Positions 16,353 to 26,536 of a stretch of 64,000 bases of DNA are shown piece by piece. The stretch's first letter is position 1; each line of letters begins with the position of its first letter. The notes beneath the pieces are model-generated. The model did not search any database, was not told where the DNA came from, and was given only the letters and a program-made list of their open reading frames with translations. The translations under genes and the position numbers were made by a program. Source of the DNA: Cryobacterium sp. PH31-L1 (lineage in GTDB: Bacteria; Actinomycetota; Actinomycetes; Actinomycetales; Microbacteriaceae); contig NZ_JASISM010000005.1 of NCBI RefSeq assembly GCF_030063145.1, forward strand, positions 1-64,000, read 5' to 3'.

Positions 16353-18224
16353 CTAGTCGTCTCGGAGGGCTCGGCGTTCGGCCTCGACCCGCACAAGTTC
16401 ACGCTGCAGGGTGCGATATATCTCGGTGTCGCTGGCATCCGCTCGCTGCAGGCGACCGAGCAATTCGGCCTTAAGCCGCAGCAGGTCCTTGTCGATCAGC
16501 ACGATCGTGATGTCGCGCACGTAACGAGTGACGTCCTTCTCGGTGCGCTCCGGAAGGTTCGCCATGGCGAGTTCCTGAACCAGGTTCTTGAAACCATCCG
16601 GCACCTCGGCGACGACCCGTTCGAGCCAGTCGGACGCCTCGAAGTGCGGCAGGCTCGCAGCAATCGCGTCGCGCACCACCGCGAGCGACGTATTGGAGAA
16701 GGATGTCTGCACCGCGCTGTCGAGGATATCCCGGCCGATCAGGGTGGGTCGCTGCAGCATGGCCATGAGGCCGTCGCGTTCGAGCCTCGTGACCGGGTCG
16801 GTGGGCAGTTCGACCAGCGAGAACGGACGTTCCGGCAGGACTTCGATAGCGCCGCCGTGCCGGGGCGCGTTCGGGCCGCCGCTCGAAGATGCGCGTGCGC
16901 CGGACTGGGCGTTCGTCACCGCTTTGGCGACGTCGCCCATGTCGACGCCGAGCATGCGGGCCAGTTCCCGGGTATAGCCGGGGCGCAGTACGGGGTCGCG
17001 AATCTCGCCGACGACGGGGGCTGCGGCGCGCAGGGCGGCCGTTCGGCCCTCGACGGTGTCGAGGTTGTACTGGGAAAGAATCTGCCGAATCATGAACTCG
17101 AACATGGGCTTCTTGGAGTCGACCAGGCGACGCACGGCGTCATCACCGCGTTGCAGGCGCAGGTCGCAGGGGTCGAGGCCTTCCGGCCCCACTGCTACGT
17201 AGGTCTGGGCGGAGAAGCGCTGTTCCTCGCTGAAGGCGCGCATGGCGGCTTTTTGACCGGCGGCATCCGGGTCGAAGGTGAACACGACCTCGCCGACGCC
17301 CGAGTCGTCACCGAGCACGCGGCGCAGAACCTTGATGTGGTCGACGCCGAACGAGGTGCCGCAGGTGGCGACGGCCGTGGTGATGCCGGCCAGGTGGCAG
17401 GCCATGACGTCGGTGTACCCCTCGACCACAACCACCTGGTGGCTGCGCGAGATGTCACGTTTGGCGAGGTCGAGTCCGTAGAGCACCTGGGCCTTGTGGT
17501 ACACCGGCGACTCCGGGGTGTTGAGGTATTTCGGGCCCTTATCGTCGTCGAGTAGTTTGCGGGCGCCGAAGCCGATGGTCTGCCCAGTGATGTCGCGAAT
17601 GGGCCAGACCAGGCGGCCCCGAAAGCGGTCATAGATGCCACTGGATCCCTCGCGGCTCGAAACCAGGCCGGCGAGGATGAGCTCCTCGGTGCTGAAACCC
17701 CGGCCGCGCAGGTGGTTGGTCAGTTCGTCCCAGCTCTTCGGCGCGAAGCCGACTCCGAATCGTTCAGCGGCAGTGGCGTCGAATCCGCGCTGGCCCAGGA
17801 AGGCCCGGCCGACCTCAGCGCCGGCGCTGCCGAGCTGCTCGATGAAGAAATCGGATGCCGCCTGGTTGGCCGCGAGCAGACGAGCACGATTGCCGTGGTC
17901 GGGGGTGGCGCCGGAGCCGTCTTCATAGTGCAGGTCAAGGCCGACTCGTCCGGCCAGACGTTCGACGGCCTCACTGAAGCTGACGTGGTCCATCTTTTGC
18001 AGAAAGGAGTAGACGTCGCCGCTCTCGCCGCATCCGAAGCAGTGGTAAAAACCGACCTGTGGGCGCACGTGAAAGCTCGGGCTGCGCTCGTCGTGGAAGG
18101 GGCAGAGGCCCTTCATCGAGCCGACACCGGCGGATTTCAGGGTGACATAGTCACCGACGACGTCAGCAATATTGGTGCGGGCCTTGACCTCTTCGATGTC
18201 ACTTTGTCGAATCAGTCCAGCCAT
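16353..18224 (-). CDS. dnaG: DNA primase
   Basis: Primase of about 623 residues that makes RNA primers at the replication fork. The CHC2 zinc site is Cys41, His44, Cys62 and Cys65. The catalytic core has the YFLNTPESP-like block (KYLNTPESPVYHK), the TOPRIM Glu in VVVVEGYTDVMA and DPDAAGQKAA. A C-terminal helicase-binding region follows. I start at ATG 18224 (MAGLIRQSDIEEV); an in-frame TTG two codons upstream is less likely. Confidence 0.97.
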   Translation of the reverse strand: MAGLIRQSDIEEVKARTNIADVVGDYVTLKSAGVGSMKGLCPFHDERSPSFHVRPQVGFYHCFGCGESGDVYSFLQKMDHVSFSEAVERLAGRVGLDLHYEDGSGATPDHGNRARLLAANQAASDFFIEQLGSAGAEVGRAFLGQRGFDATAAERFGVGFAPKSWDELTNHLRGRGFSTEELILAGLVSSREGSSGIYDRFRGRLVWPIRDITGQTIGFGARKLLDDDKGPKYLNTPESPVYHKAQVLYGLDLAKRDISRSHQVVVVEGYTDVMACHLAGITTAVATCGTSFGVDHIKVLRRVLGDDSGVGEVVFTFDPDAAGQKAAMRAFSEEQRFSAQTYVAVGPEGLDPCDLRLQRGDDAVRRLVDSKKPMFEFMIRQILSQYNLDTVEGRTAALRAAAPVVGEIRDPVLRPGYTRELARMLGVDMGDVAKAVTNAQSGARASSSGGPNAPRHGGAIEVLPERPFSLVELPTDPVTRLERDGLMAMLQRPTLIGRDILDSAVQTSFSNTSLAVVRDAIAASLPHFEASDWLERVVAEVPDGFKNLVQELAMANLPERTEKDVTRYVRDITIVLIDKDLLRLKAELLGRLQRADASDTEIYRTLQRELVRVEAERRALRDD

Positions 18225-18300
18225 GATCAAATTCTATCTTCTCGGTGCGACAGGTTCGGTTCCCCGTGGGCGACGGTCCGTAGCCGTTTTCGAGACGAGC

Positions 18301-18541
18301 GGCGGGGACGGGACATCCGCTCCTCGCTCAAACATTGAGTATTTCCAGGGACCACCGCGAAGAGCGTGCGGCGGCCCCCGGAAACACTCAAAACTCGCCA
18401 CCCCGCGGAAATCCCGTCCCCGCCACAGTTCAGAACGAGTTTGGTGTCGGGCCCATGTTGTGAACGCGGGCCCAGTTTATAAACTGGGCCCAGGGACGGG
18501 GCCCGGGCCCCGTCCGCAGTACAGGCGGGGCGGGGACGGGA
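18301..18541. repeat. Cluster of nested palindromes between dnaG and dgt
   Basis: The 317-bp gap holds no gene but four inverted repeats. Outer arms GGCGGGGACGGGA (18301-18313) and its exact complement (18412-18424) enclose a second pair, 18335-18346 with 18380-18391 (11 of 12 bases). Then comes a perfect 24-bp palindrome at 18468-18491 (GGGCCCAGTTTA and its complement) and a perfect 22-bp palindrome at 18494-18515 (GGACGGGGCCC and its complement). GGCGGGGACGGGA recurs directly at 18529-18541, against the dgt stop codon. It looks like a REP/BIME-type element or a small non-autonomous transposon. Confidence 0.8.
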
Positions 18542-19792
18542 CTAGCCCTGCACCAAGCGCTCGTACCAGGCCAGGGCGGACTGGTCGGTCAGGCTGGCCA
18601 CCTGGTCGACGATGACGCGCTTGCGGCCGGCATCGTCGGCCGCAGCGTGCCAGTCCTCGCGGAAGCCGGGGTCGAGGTGTTCGTCGCCGGAGTCGTGCAG
18701 GGTCTGGGCGAGCAGGGTGAGCACCTGGCGCTGCTGCACGTAGATGGGCTTGCGGGTGTTGCGGGTCATGACGAAGGCAGCGACGATGCCCTTGAGCACC
18801 GAGATCTCGGCCTGGATCTCTCGGGGCACGATCACGTTCGCGCCGAAGCGCAACATGTTCGCACCGGGATGCGCCTCCTTGGTGGCGTGCACGGCCGCAC
18901 CGCTGAACCGGCCGATCAAATTACTCGTGAGGTTCTTGAGGTGGCCCTGGTCGCGGCGCCCGGCGGTCCAGGAGTCCATCCAGACATCGAGGGAATCGAG
19001 GCGGTTGAACGCGGTCGCGAGATCGTCGGCGCTCGATTCATCGCCGACCCACTCCGACATTGTCGCGAGGAGTTCATCGTGGTTGGCGCGGCTGCTCAGG
19101 GCTGCCACGTCGACGTAGCCATTGACGATGGCATCCTCAAAGTCGTGCACGCTGTACGCGATGTCGTCCGAGAGATCCATCACCTGCGCTTCAATGCAGA
19201 GCTGGCGGTCGGGGGCTCCGTCTCGCAGCCACTCGAACGCGGCAATATCGTCCTGGTAGAACCCGAACTTGGCACGCCCGCTCGGGTCGTAGACCGAGGA
19301 ACCTTCCGGCCAGGGGTACTTGCAGCTCGCGTCGAGGCTCGCCCGGGTGAGGTTGAGGCCATAGCTCTGACCGTCGGGCCCAAATACCTTGGGCTCGAGT
19401 CGGGTGAGCAGGCGCAAGGTCTGCGCGTTGCCCTCGAAACCGCCGATGTCCTCCGACCAGAGGCTGAGGGCCTTCTCTCCGTTATGACCGAACGGCGGAT
19501 GCCCGATGTCGTGCGCGAGACACGCCGTATCGACGATGTCGGGGTCGACGTTGAGGCGCGAGGCGATCTCCCGCCCGACCTGGGCGACCTCGAGCGAGTG
19601 GGTCAGACGGTTGCGGGCGAAGTCGAGCCCCGCTGTGGGGCTGAGCACCTGTGTTTTTGCGGCGAGGCGGCGGAGGGCGCTCGAGTGCAACAGGCGTGCC
19701 CGGTCCCGGGCGAAATCACTGCGCCTGGAGTAGTGCTCTTCGGGAAACCAACGGGCCTCGTCGTTCTCGCTGTATCCGTTTGAGTTAGCCAC
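18542..19792 (-). CDS. dgt: Deoxyguanosinetriphosphate triphosphohydrolase-like protein
   Basis: HD-domain dNTP triphosphohydrolase of 416 residues, thought to cleave dGTP to deoxyguanosine and triphosphate and so balance dNTP pools. The HD motif is complete: HSLEVAQVGREIA, then CLAHDIGHPPFGHNGE, and the later DLSDDIAYSVHDFED. It starts at GTG 19792 and overlaps the end of dusB by 8 bases. With dnaG just downstream this forms the dusB-dgt-dnaG order often seen in Actinobacteria. Confidence 0.92.
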   Translation of the reverse strand: MANSNGYSENDEARWFPEEHYSRRSDFARDRARLLHSSALRRLAAKTQVLSPTAGLDFARNRLTHSLEVAQVGREIASRLNVDPDIVDTACLAHDIGHPPFGHNGEKALSLWSEDIGGFEGNAQTLRLLTRLEPKVFGPDGQSYGLNLTRASLDASCKYPWPEGSSVYDPSGRAKFGFYQDDIAAFEWLRDGAPDRQLCIEAQVMDLSDDIAYSVHDFEDAIVNGYVDVAALSSRANHDELLATMSEWVGDESSADDLATAFNRLDSLDVWMDSWTAGRRDQGHLKNLTSNLIGRFSGAAVHATKEAHPGANMLRFGANVIVPREIQAEISVLKGIVAAFVMTRNTRKPIYVQQRQVLTLLAQTLHDSGDEHLDPGFREDWHAAADDAGRKRVIVDQVASLTDQSALAWYERLVQG

Positions 19793-20957
19793 CGCTGGTG
19801 TCCCCTTCGCCCTCGGTCAAATTCAGTCGCTCCGCACCGAAAAGGTCCTGCGACTCGAGCCAGTGCTCGGGCAGCGACGGCTTCTTCGGTGTTCCCGCCC
19901 GACCGCGCGGCCCCTCGACGTCCGCACCCGGGTACGGCAACGAAGCGTCGAGGGTGCCCAGCAGGTCGTCGAGCTGGGCCAGGGATTGCACCATGGCGAG
20001 GCTCGCGCGCAGGTCGCCGCCCACCGGGTAGCCCTTGAAGTACCAGGCCACGTGCTTGCGAATATCGCGGCAAGCGCGGTCTTCGCTGTCGAAGTATTCG
20101 GTGAGCAGTTCGGCGTGGCGGCGGAAGGCGTTGATGACCTGGCCGAGGCCGGGTTCGGCCTTGAGCTCCTGACCGCGGAATGCTGCGGTGAGGTCGCCGA
20201 ACAGCCACGGACGGCCGAGGCAGCCGCGCCCGACGACGACGCCGTCGCATCCGGTCTCCCGCACCATGCGCAGGGCGTCGTCGGCGGACCAAATGTCGCC
20301 GTTGCCGAGCACCGGCACGTCGCTGATTGCGTTTTTGAGCTGTTCGATGGCCGACCAGTCGGCGTGGCCGGAATAGAACTCGGCGGCCGTGCGGCCGTGC
20401 AGGGCGATGGAAGCCACGCCGGCTCCGGCGGCGGCCTTGCCGGCCTCAATGTAGGTGAGGTGGTCGGCGTCGATGCCCTTGCGCATTTTCACGGTCAACG
20501 GAACCGCGCCGGCCGCGGTGACGGCGGCTTCGACGATCTGGCGGAACAGGCCGATCTTCCACGGAAGGGCCGCTCCCCCGCCCTTACGGGTGACCTTGGG
20601 CACCGGGCAGCCGAAGTTGAGGTCGATGTGATCGGCGCGGTCTTCAGCGACGAGCATAGTCACCGCTTCGGAGACCGTTTTTGGATCGACGCCATACAAC
20701 TGAATGGAGCGCGTGGTTTCGCTCTCATGATGGGTGATCAGCCGCATCGTCTCGGTGTTGCGTTCAACGAGTGCCCGGGAGGTGATCATCTCGCTGACGA
20801 ACAGTCCGGCACCGTATTCGCGGCAGAGCCGACGGAACGCCGTATTGGTGATGCCGGCCATCGGTGCGAGAACCACCGGTACGTCGAGCGTGAGCGGGCC
20901 GATCCGCAGTGGTCCGATCGGTGCCGCCAGGTCAACAGTGGGTGTGGGTGAAGTCAT
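19785..20957 (-). CDS. dusB: tRNA-dihydrouridine synthase (DusB type)
   Basis: FMN-dependent enzyme, 390 residues, that reduces uridines in the D-loop of tRNA. Family blocks are VLAPMAGITNTAFRRLCREYGAG near the N-terminus, DLNFGCPVPKVTRKGGGAAL with the catalytic Cys, LTVKMRKGID and VLGNGDIWSADDALRM. The C-terminal extension of about 60 residues (Pro/Arg-rich) is longer than in Proteobacteria but normal for Actinobacteria. Confidence 0.94.
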   Translation of the reverse strand: MTSPTPTVDLAAPIGPLRIGPLTLDVPVVLAPMAGITNTAFRRLCREYGAGLFVSEMITSRALVERNTETMRLITHHESETTRSIQLYGVDPKTVSEAVTMLVAEDRADHIDLNFGCPVPKVTRKGGGAALPWKIGLFRQIVEAAVTAAGAVPLTVKMRKGIDADHLTYIEAGKAAAGAGVASIALHGRTAAEFYSGHADWSAIEQLKNAISDVPVLGNGDIWSADDALRMVRETGCDGVVVGRGCLGRPWLFGDLTAAFRGQELKAEPGLGQVINAFRRHAELLTEYFDSEDRACRDIRKHVAWYFKGYPVGGDLRASLAMVQSLAQLDDLLGTLDASLPYPGADVEGPRGRAGTPKKPSLPEHWLESQDLFGAERLNLTEGEGDTSGG

Positions 20958-21030
20958 GTTGCGTCAATTCTCCCAGAAAGCGAGGGATGCTTCGAATCCA
21001 TGGCAGAACGGATGCCCCCGCCCACACAGA

Positions 21031-21075
21031 AACGCAGCTGCCGTGCCTGGTCACCAGGCCTGCGGCAGCTGCGTT
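21031..21075 (-). terminator. Terminator downstream of the Cys-rich peptide gene
   Basis: AACGCAGCTGCCG (21031-21043) and its exact reverse complement (21063-21075) make a 13-bp stem with an inner CCTGG/CCAGG hairpin. On the minus strand TTTCTG follows. It separates the 44-residue peptide gene from dusB. Confidence 0.75.
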
Positions 21076-21095
21076 CGTGTCGAGATGAGTTCAAA

Positions 21096-21230
21096 TCAGC
21101 TGCAGCAGCCGCCACCGCAGCAGGAGCCGGCGGCCTCGTCGGTCGCCGCGTCAGCGCCCAGGAGCTCAATCGTGGGGCGGCCGGCAGCGTCGGTGAAAAC
21201 GGGCGGGGTGGAGGCGATGGTGTCAGTCAT
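21096..21230 (-). CDS. 44-residue peptide with C-terminal CCGGGCC cluster
   Basis: A small gene with a clear ribosome-binding site (AGGAGA, about 7 bases before ATG 21230) and its own terminator. The peptide starts MTDTIASTPPVFTDAAGRP, continues IELLGADAATDEAA and ends GSCCGGGCCS. The four cysteines in a CC-GGG-CC array suit metal binding, disulfide chemistry or a thiol-exchange substrate. It lies in the same direction as, and 97 bp after, a FrnE-like thiol oxidoreductase gene whose N-terminus (VTDTTTTDISAPT) is loosely similar. No function is known to me; maturation as a modified peptide is possible but no modifying enzyme is adjacent. Confidence 0.75.
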   Translation of the reverse strand: MTDTIASTPPVFTDAAGRPTIELLGADAATDEAAGSCCGGGCCS

Positions 21231-21327
21231 GAGTTATCTCCTGAATCAATTGGGTGAAACGGTGAACGTCAGCGGGTGAAGCTGGTTGCTTACCCATCAG
21301 GCTACGCGAGTTCGCTGAGTATGGCTG

Positions 21328-22029
21328 CTACGCGGAGGTAACGCCGTCCGAACGGTCGGCTCGAACCTGGTCGAGGGCCTGCGTGAACGCCGTCGGATCC
21401 TGCGCGCCGGAAATGCCGTAACGGCCGTCGATGACGAAGAACGGAACGCCCTGAATGCCGTAGGCGCCGGCCTGCGCCACGTCGGCCTTGACCGCGGCGA
21501 GGTATTCGTGAGCGGTGAGCGACCGCACGACGTCGGCACGGTCCAGACCGATCTCTTCGGCGAGGTCGGCGAGGTCCTCGATCCGACCCACGTGGCGGCC
21601 GTCGATGAAGTAGGCCTTGAGCAGGCGTTCCTTCATGTCGAGCTGACGTCCGTGCGCCTTGGCGTAGTGCAGCAATTCGTGCGAGATCACAGTGTTGGTC
21701 TGGTGTATGGAGTCGTAGTCGTAGTGCAGTCCAACGCTCTCGGCGATGCCGGTGACGCGTTCGAGCATCTCGGCTACCTGAGCGGGCGTCATACCCTTGG
21801 CCTGGCTGAGGTATTCAGAGGGGGTACCGTCGAAGTCGACCGGGGTATCGGGTGAGAGTTCGAAGCTGTGGTACTCGACCTCGACGGCGCCGTCGAATTG
21901 GGCGGCTCCGGCTTCAAACTTACGTTTGCCGATGTAACACCAGGGGCACTGCACATCGCTCCAGATATCGACCTTGATCGGGTCGGAGTTCGTGGGGGCA
22001 GAAATGTCGGTAGTAGTTGTGTCAGTCAC
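21328..22029 (-). CDS. DsbA-family thiol oxidoreductase (FrnE-like)
   Basis: Thioredoxin-fold protein of about 233 residues related to FrnE and 2-hydroxychromene-2-carboxylate isomerase-like DsbA proteins. The active site CPWC is at residues 28-31 (WSDVQCPWCYIGKRKFE). Later blocks are GTPSEYLSQAKGMT, NTVISHELLHYAK and the cis-Pro region GIQGVPFFVIDGRYGISGAQ. There is no signal peptide, so it acts in the cytoplasm. I start at GTG 22029; the frame extends upstream only as a shadow inside uppS. Relatives are linked to oxidative or thiol stress. Confidence 0.88.
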   Translation of the reverse strand: MTDTTTTDISAPTNSDPIKVDIWSDVQCPWCYIGKRKFEAGAAQFDGAVEVEYHSFELSPDTPVDFDGTPSEYLSQAKGMTPAQVAEMLERVTGIAESVGLHYDYDSIHQTNTVISHELLHYAKAHGRQLDMKERLLKAYFIDGRHVGRIEDLADLAEEIGLDRADVVRSLTAHEYLAAVKADVAQAGAYGIQGVPFFVIDGRYGISGAQDPTAFTQALDQVRADRSDGVTSA

Positions 22030-22090
22030 ACTCGGGCCAACGAGGCCCTGCGCCCCTGTATTCCCCGCAGGGAATATTGGCAGGAGGCGT

Positions 22091-22909
22091 TCAGGGCGTG
22101 GGGGCGTCGACCGCTCCGCCGTAGCGCCGGTTGCGCGAGGCGTACAGTTCGACTGCCCGCCAGAGGTCGACCCGGGTGAAGTCCGGCCACAAGGTGTCGA
22201 GAAAGACCATCTCGGCGTAGGCGCTCTGCCAGAGCAGAAAGTTGCTCGTGCGTTGCTCCCCCGAGCTGCGCACGAACAGGTCCACGTCGGGCAGTTCGGG
22301 CACATAGAGCTGCTTCGCAATGGCCTTCTCGGTGATGCCCGACGGCTTCAGCCTGCCGGCGGCGACGTCCTCCGCCAGCGCGCGCACGGCATCCGCTATT
22401 TCGGTTCGTCCGCCGTAGTTCACGCACATGGTGAGAGTGAGCACGTCGTTGCCGGCGGTGAGTTTCTCGGCGAATTGCAGTTCATTGATGACGGATGCCC
22501 ACAGCTTCGGCTTACGCCCGGCCCACTTGATGCGCACGCCCCATTCGTTGAGCTGATCGCGGCGTCGATGCAGGACGTCACGGTTGAATCCCATGAGAAA
22601 ACGAACCTCGTCGGGCGAACGCTTCCAGTTCTCGGTGGAGAAGGCGTAGACGCTGAGATGCTTGACGCCGATCTGAATGGCGCCGGCGACGACGTCGAGG
22701 AGAGCGGCCTCGCCGGCTTTGTGCCCCTCGACGCGGGTGAGGCCCTGGCCGTTGGCCCAGCGGCCGTTGCCGTCCATGACGACGGCGACGTGCTCGGGCA
22801 CGACCTTGCCGGGAAGATCCGGCGGGTAGAGACCAGTCCAATCGAGCGGTTTGAACGGTACGGCGTCCTTGTGGGTGGCACCCTTGAAGCCAAACAGGCT
22901 CGCCATCAT
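22091..22909 (-). CDS. uppS: Isoprenyl (di-trans,poly-cis-undecaprenyl) diphosphate synthase
   Basis: Cis-prenyltransferase of 272 residues that builds the polyprenyl diphosphate carrier for peptidoglycan and glycan synthesis. The catalytic Asp46 lies in [10 protein letters not shown]. Also seen are [25 protein letters not shown] and the C-terminal [24 protein letters not shown]. The ATG at 22909 overlaps the recO stop (ATGA). A longer frame to 22954 would run into recO and is not needed. Confidence 0.95.
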   Translation of the reverse strand: MMASLFGFKGATHKDAVPFKPLDWTGLYPPDLPGKVVPEHVAVVMDGNGRWANGQGLTRVEGHKAGEAALLDVVAGAIQIGVKHLSVYAFSTENWKRSPDEVRFLMGFNRDVLHRRRDQLNEWGVRIKWAGRKPKLWASVINELQFAEKLTAGNDVLTLTMCVNYGGRTEIADAVRALAEDVAAGRLKPSGITEKAIAKQLYVPELPDVDLFVRSSGEQRTSNFLLWQSAYAEMVFLDTLWPDFTRVDLWRAVELYASRNRRYGGAVDAPTP

Positions 22910-23652
22910 CGGGCGACGTGTTCCAGCGAGCGGAGCCCACGGCCCAGATGCCACTGCGTGTAGGCAGCGACGACCCCGGCCGCCTGGTTTTGGGTGCGCT
23001 CGGGGCTGGCGCTCGCGTGTTCCCAGTCGCCGGTGAGCAGCGCACTGAGCAGTTCGATCGTCGCGGCGTCGAGCCGAGGCGAACCGGGAGGGGCGCAGTC
23101 ATCGCAAACGATCCCGCCCATCTGTACGACCATGGCGCTGTGTTGCCCACCCTCGCTGAGAGCGCCGACCGCACCGCAGCGGGCACAGTCCTGGAAGCTC
23201 GGCGCCCAGCCGGCCATCGACACGGCGCGCAAGAGATAGGAGTTGAGGGTGAGGTGGGAGCCATGTTCCTGACGGGACAGCGATCGCAACGCGCCGACCA
23301 GCAGCAGGTACTGCTGCAGTGACCCCTCGGACTCGGTGAGCTTATCGGCGGTTTCGACCATGACGCTCGCGGCGGTGTAGCTTCCGTAGTCGGCGGTGAT
23401 CAGGGCGCCGTAGGAGCCGAGCGACTCGGCCTGGGTGATGATGTCGAGGCTGCGGCCCTCATACAGCTGTACGTCGGCGACCATGAACGGTTCGAGCCGG
23501 GCACCGAATTTGGAGCCGGTGCGCCGCACGCCCTTGGCGACAGCGCGCACCTTGCCGTGCGCTCGGGTGAGCATGGTGACGATGCGGTCGGCTTCACCCA
23601 GCTTGTGGGTGCGCAGCACGACGGCTTCATCTCGGTAGACAGGCACAGGCAA
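22906..23652 (-). CDS. recO: DNA repair protein RecO
   Basis: Recombination mediator of 248 residues that loads RecA with RecR on SSB-coated single strands. An N-terminal OB fold ([39 protein letters not shown]) is followed by a helical domain with a zinc site: CARCG at about residue 160 and CDDC about 40 residues later. It is translationally coupled to uppS, a common actinobacterial arrangement. Confidence 0.95.
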   Translation of the reverse strand: MPVPVYRDEAVVLRTHKLGEADRIVTMLTRAHGKVRAVAKGVRRTGSKFGARLEPFMVADVQLYEGRSLDIITQAESLGSYGALITADYGSYTAASVMVETADKLTESEGSLQQYLLLVGALRSLSRQEHGSHLTLNSYLLRAVSMAGWAPSFQDCARCGAVGALSEGGQHSAMVVQMGGIVCDDCAPPGSPRLDAATIELLSALLTGDWEHASASPERTQNQAAGVVAAYTQWHLGRGLRSLEHVAR

Positions 23653-23815
23653 TTATCCCACCTCGTCACTGTAAGTACGGTCACGGCTGGCCTCCCCTAC
23701 AAAACGGATGCCCATTTAGCGCTGAAATTTTGTCACTAGTCAGTCTTGGCTCTGGTTTTTCGGGCCGGACGGGGGGACACTTAAAGGCACCTATTCCCGT
23801 GGTATGGAGGTTTTC

Positions 23816-24493
23816 ATGAAACCAGTCCAGGGCAGCCTGCCCGACATTATGCCCGTGCTCTCACGTGGCAAACACCGCACTCCGAAGAGCGGCGGCTGCT
23901 TCATGGAATTCGCCTCCTACCTCGCCGGCGAGTCGTGGAGCGACCACCCAGCCTGCACCCATCCGGTGCTCGCCTCGCTGGCTCGCATGGTCAACGACTG
24001 CAGTTCCGACGACGCCAGGTCGCGGCTCGCGCTGCTGATTCCGTCTGTGATCGGACTGACCGGTTCCGATAGGCGAGTCGAGGTTGCTGTCGCCCTGCGC
24101 GCCGGATGCGAAGCGCTTCCGGTGGCGAGCCTGGAACGCCAGCGCGCGCTCGCGGTGGGCGTGCTGACCTGCGAGCGGAACGCATCCATTCTGGATCCGG
24201 CGCTCGCCGAGCGAATGCGCCCGCTCATTCGGGCCGCTCTCGATGAAGCACCGGACGCCGAACGTTGGGCGCGTGACTTCATCGGGAGTGCGCATTCCTG
24301 GTCGCACACCAAGTTCACGCCGCGTACCGCCGACACGATCATTCGTGTTGCCGTGCAGGGCATTGGTGAGGCCTGCATCGCCGACCCGGACGCCCGGCTC
24401 TACACCCTGCTGGACCACGCAATCAGCGACTGCCGGGACCTGCTCGGCGCTCGCACGCTGGATCGCACGGTGAACCTGCCCGCCCTCGCCTGA
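23816..24493 (+). CDS. Conserved hypothetical protein
   Basis: A 225-residue cytoplasmic protein with a strong ribosome-binding site (GGAGG, 5 bases before ATG 23816), which fixes the start over the earlier in-frame ATG at 23804. The N-terminal block GGCFMEFASYLAGESWSDHPACTHPVLASLARMVND looks like a conserved actinobacterial family I have seen only as hypothetical. The remainder is Ala/Leu/Arg-rich and helical, with scattered Cys residues. No enzyme motif or membrane segment is visible. It stands alone on the plus strand and converges on leuA at a shared terminator. Confidence 0.75.
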   Translation: MKPVQGSLPDIMPVLSRGKHRTPKSGGCFMEFASYLAGESWSDHPACTHPVLASLARMVNDCSSDDARSRLALLIPSVIGLTGSDRRVEVAVALRAGCEALPVASLERQRALAVGVLTCERNASILDPALAERMRPLIRAALDEAPDAERWARDFIGSAHSWSHTKFTPRTADTIIRVAVQGIGEACIADPDARLYTLLDHAISDCRDLLGARTLDRTVNLPALA

Positions 24494-24528
24494 GTATCAG
24501 GCCTTCCGACCGCACCCGGATGGTGCAA

Positions 24529-24566
24529 CGAAAGCCCAGAGCCGAACTGACGGTTCTGGGCTTTCG
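24529..24566. terminator. Bidirectional terminator between the hypothetical gene and leuA
   Basis: CGAAAGCCCAGA (24529-24540) and TCTGGGCTTTCG (24555-24566) form a perfect 12-bp stem between convergent genes. The A-rich and T-rich ends of the stem suit termination in both directions. Confidence 0.75.
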
Positions 24567-24590
24567 AGTGAGTGCCAAGAGCGGATGCTG

Positions 24591-26423
<1,833 letters not shown>

Positions 26424-26440
<17 letters not shown>

Positions 26441-26468
26441 AGCTAAGGAGGAGCGAACCGTTCAACAC
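26424..26468 (-). CDS. Leucine leader peptide of leuA
   Basis: A 14-codon frame starting GTG 26468 and ending TAA, peptide MLNGSLLLSCRDES, with leucine codons TTG and CTC CTC CTT in a row just before the leader hairpin. An upstream in-frame stop limits the start to this GTG or the next TTG. TAGCCT at 26480-26475 fits a -10 box and places the transcript start close to the GTG, so the peptide is probably translated from a leaderless message. Ribosome speed over the Leu codons would decide the fold downstream. Confidence 0.7.
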
Positions 26469-26536
26469 ATTTTCAGGCTAGCACCGTTTGGCAGCCCTGA
26501 TACCACCGTTACTGGCACCGCCTCGGCCAGCGGATA

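Noticed and set aside
21328..22320. 330-codon frame for the FrnE-like gene
   Set aside because: The first 97 codons lie inside uppS in another frame and have no conserved sequence; GTG 22029 was used.
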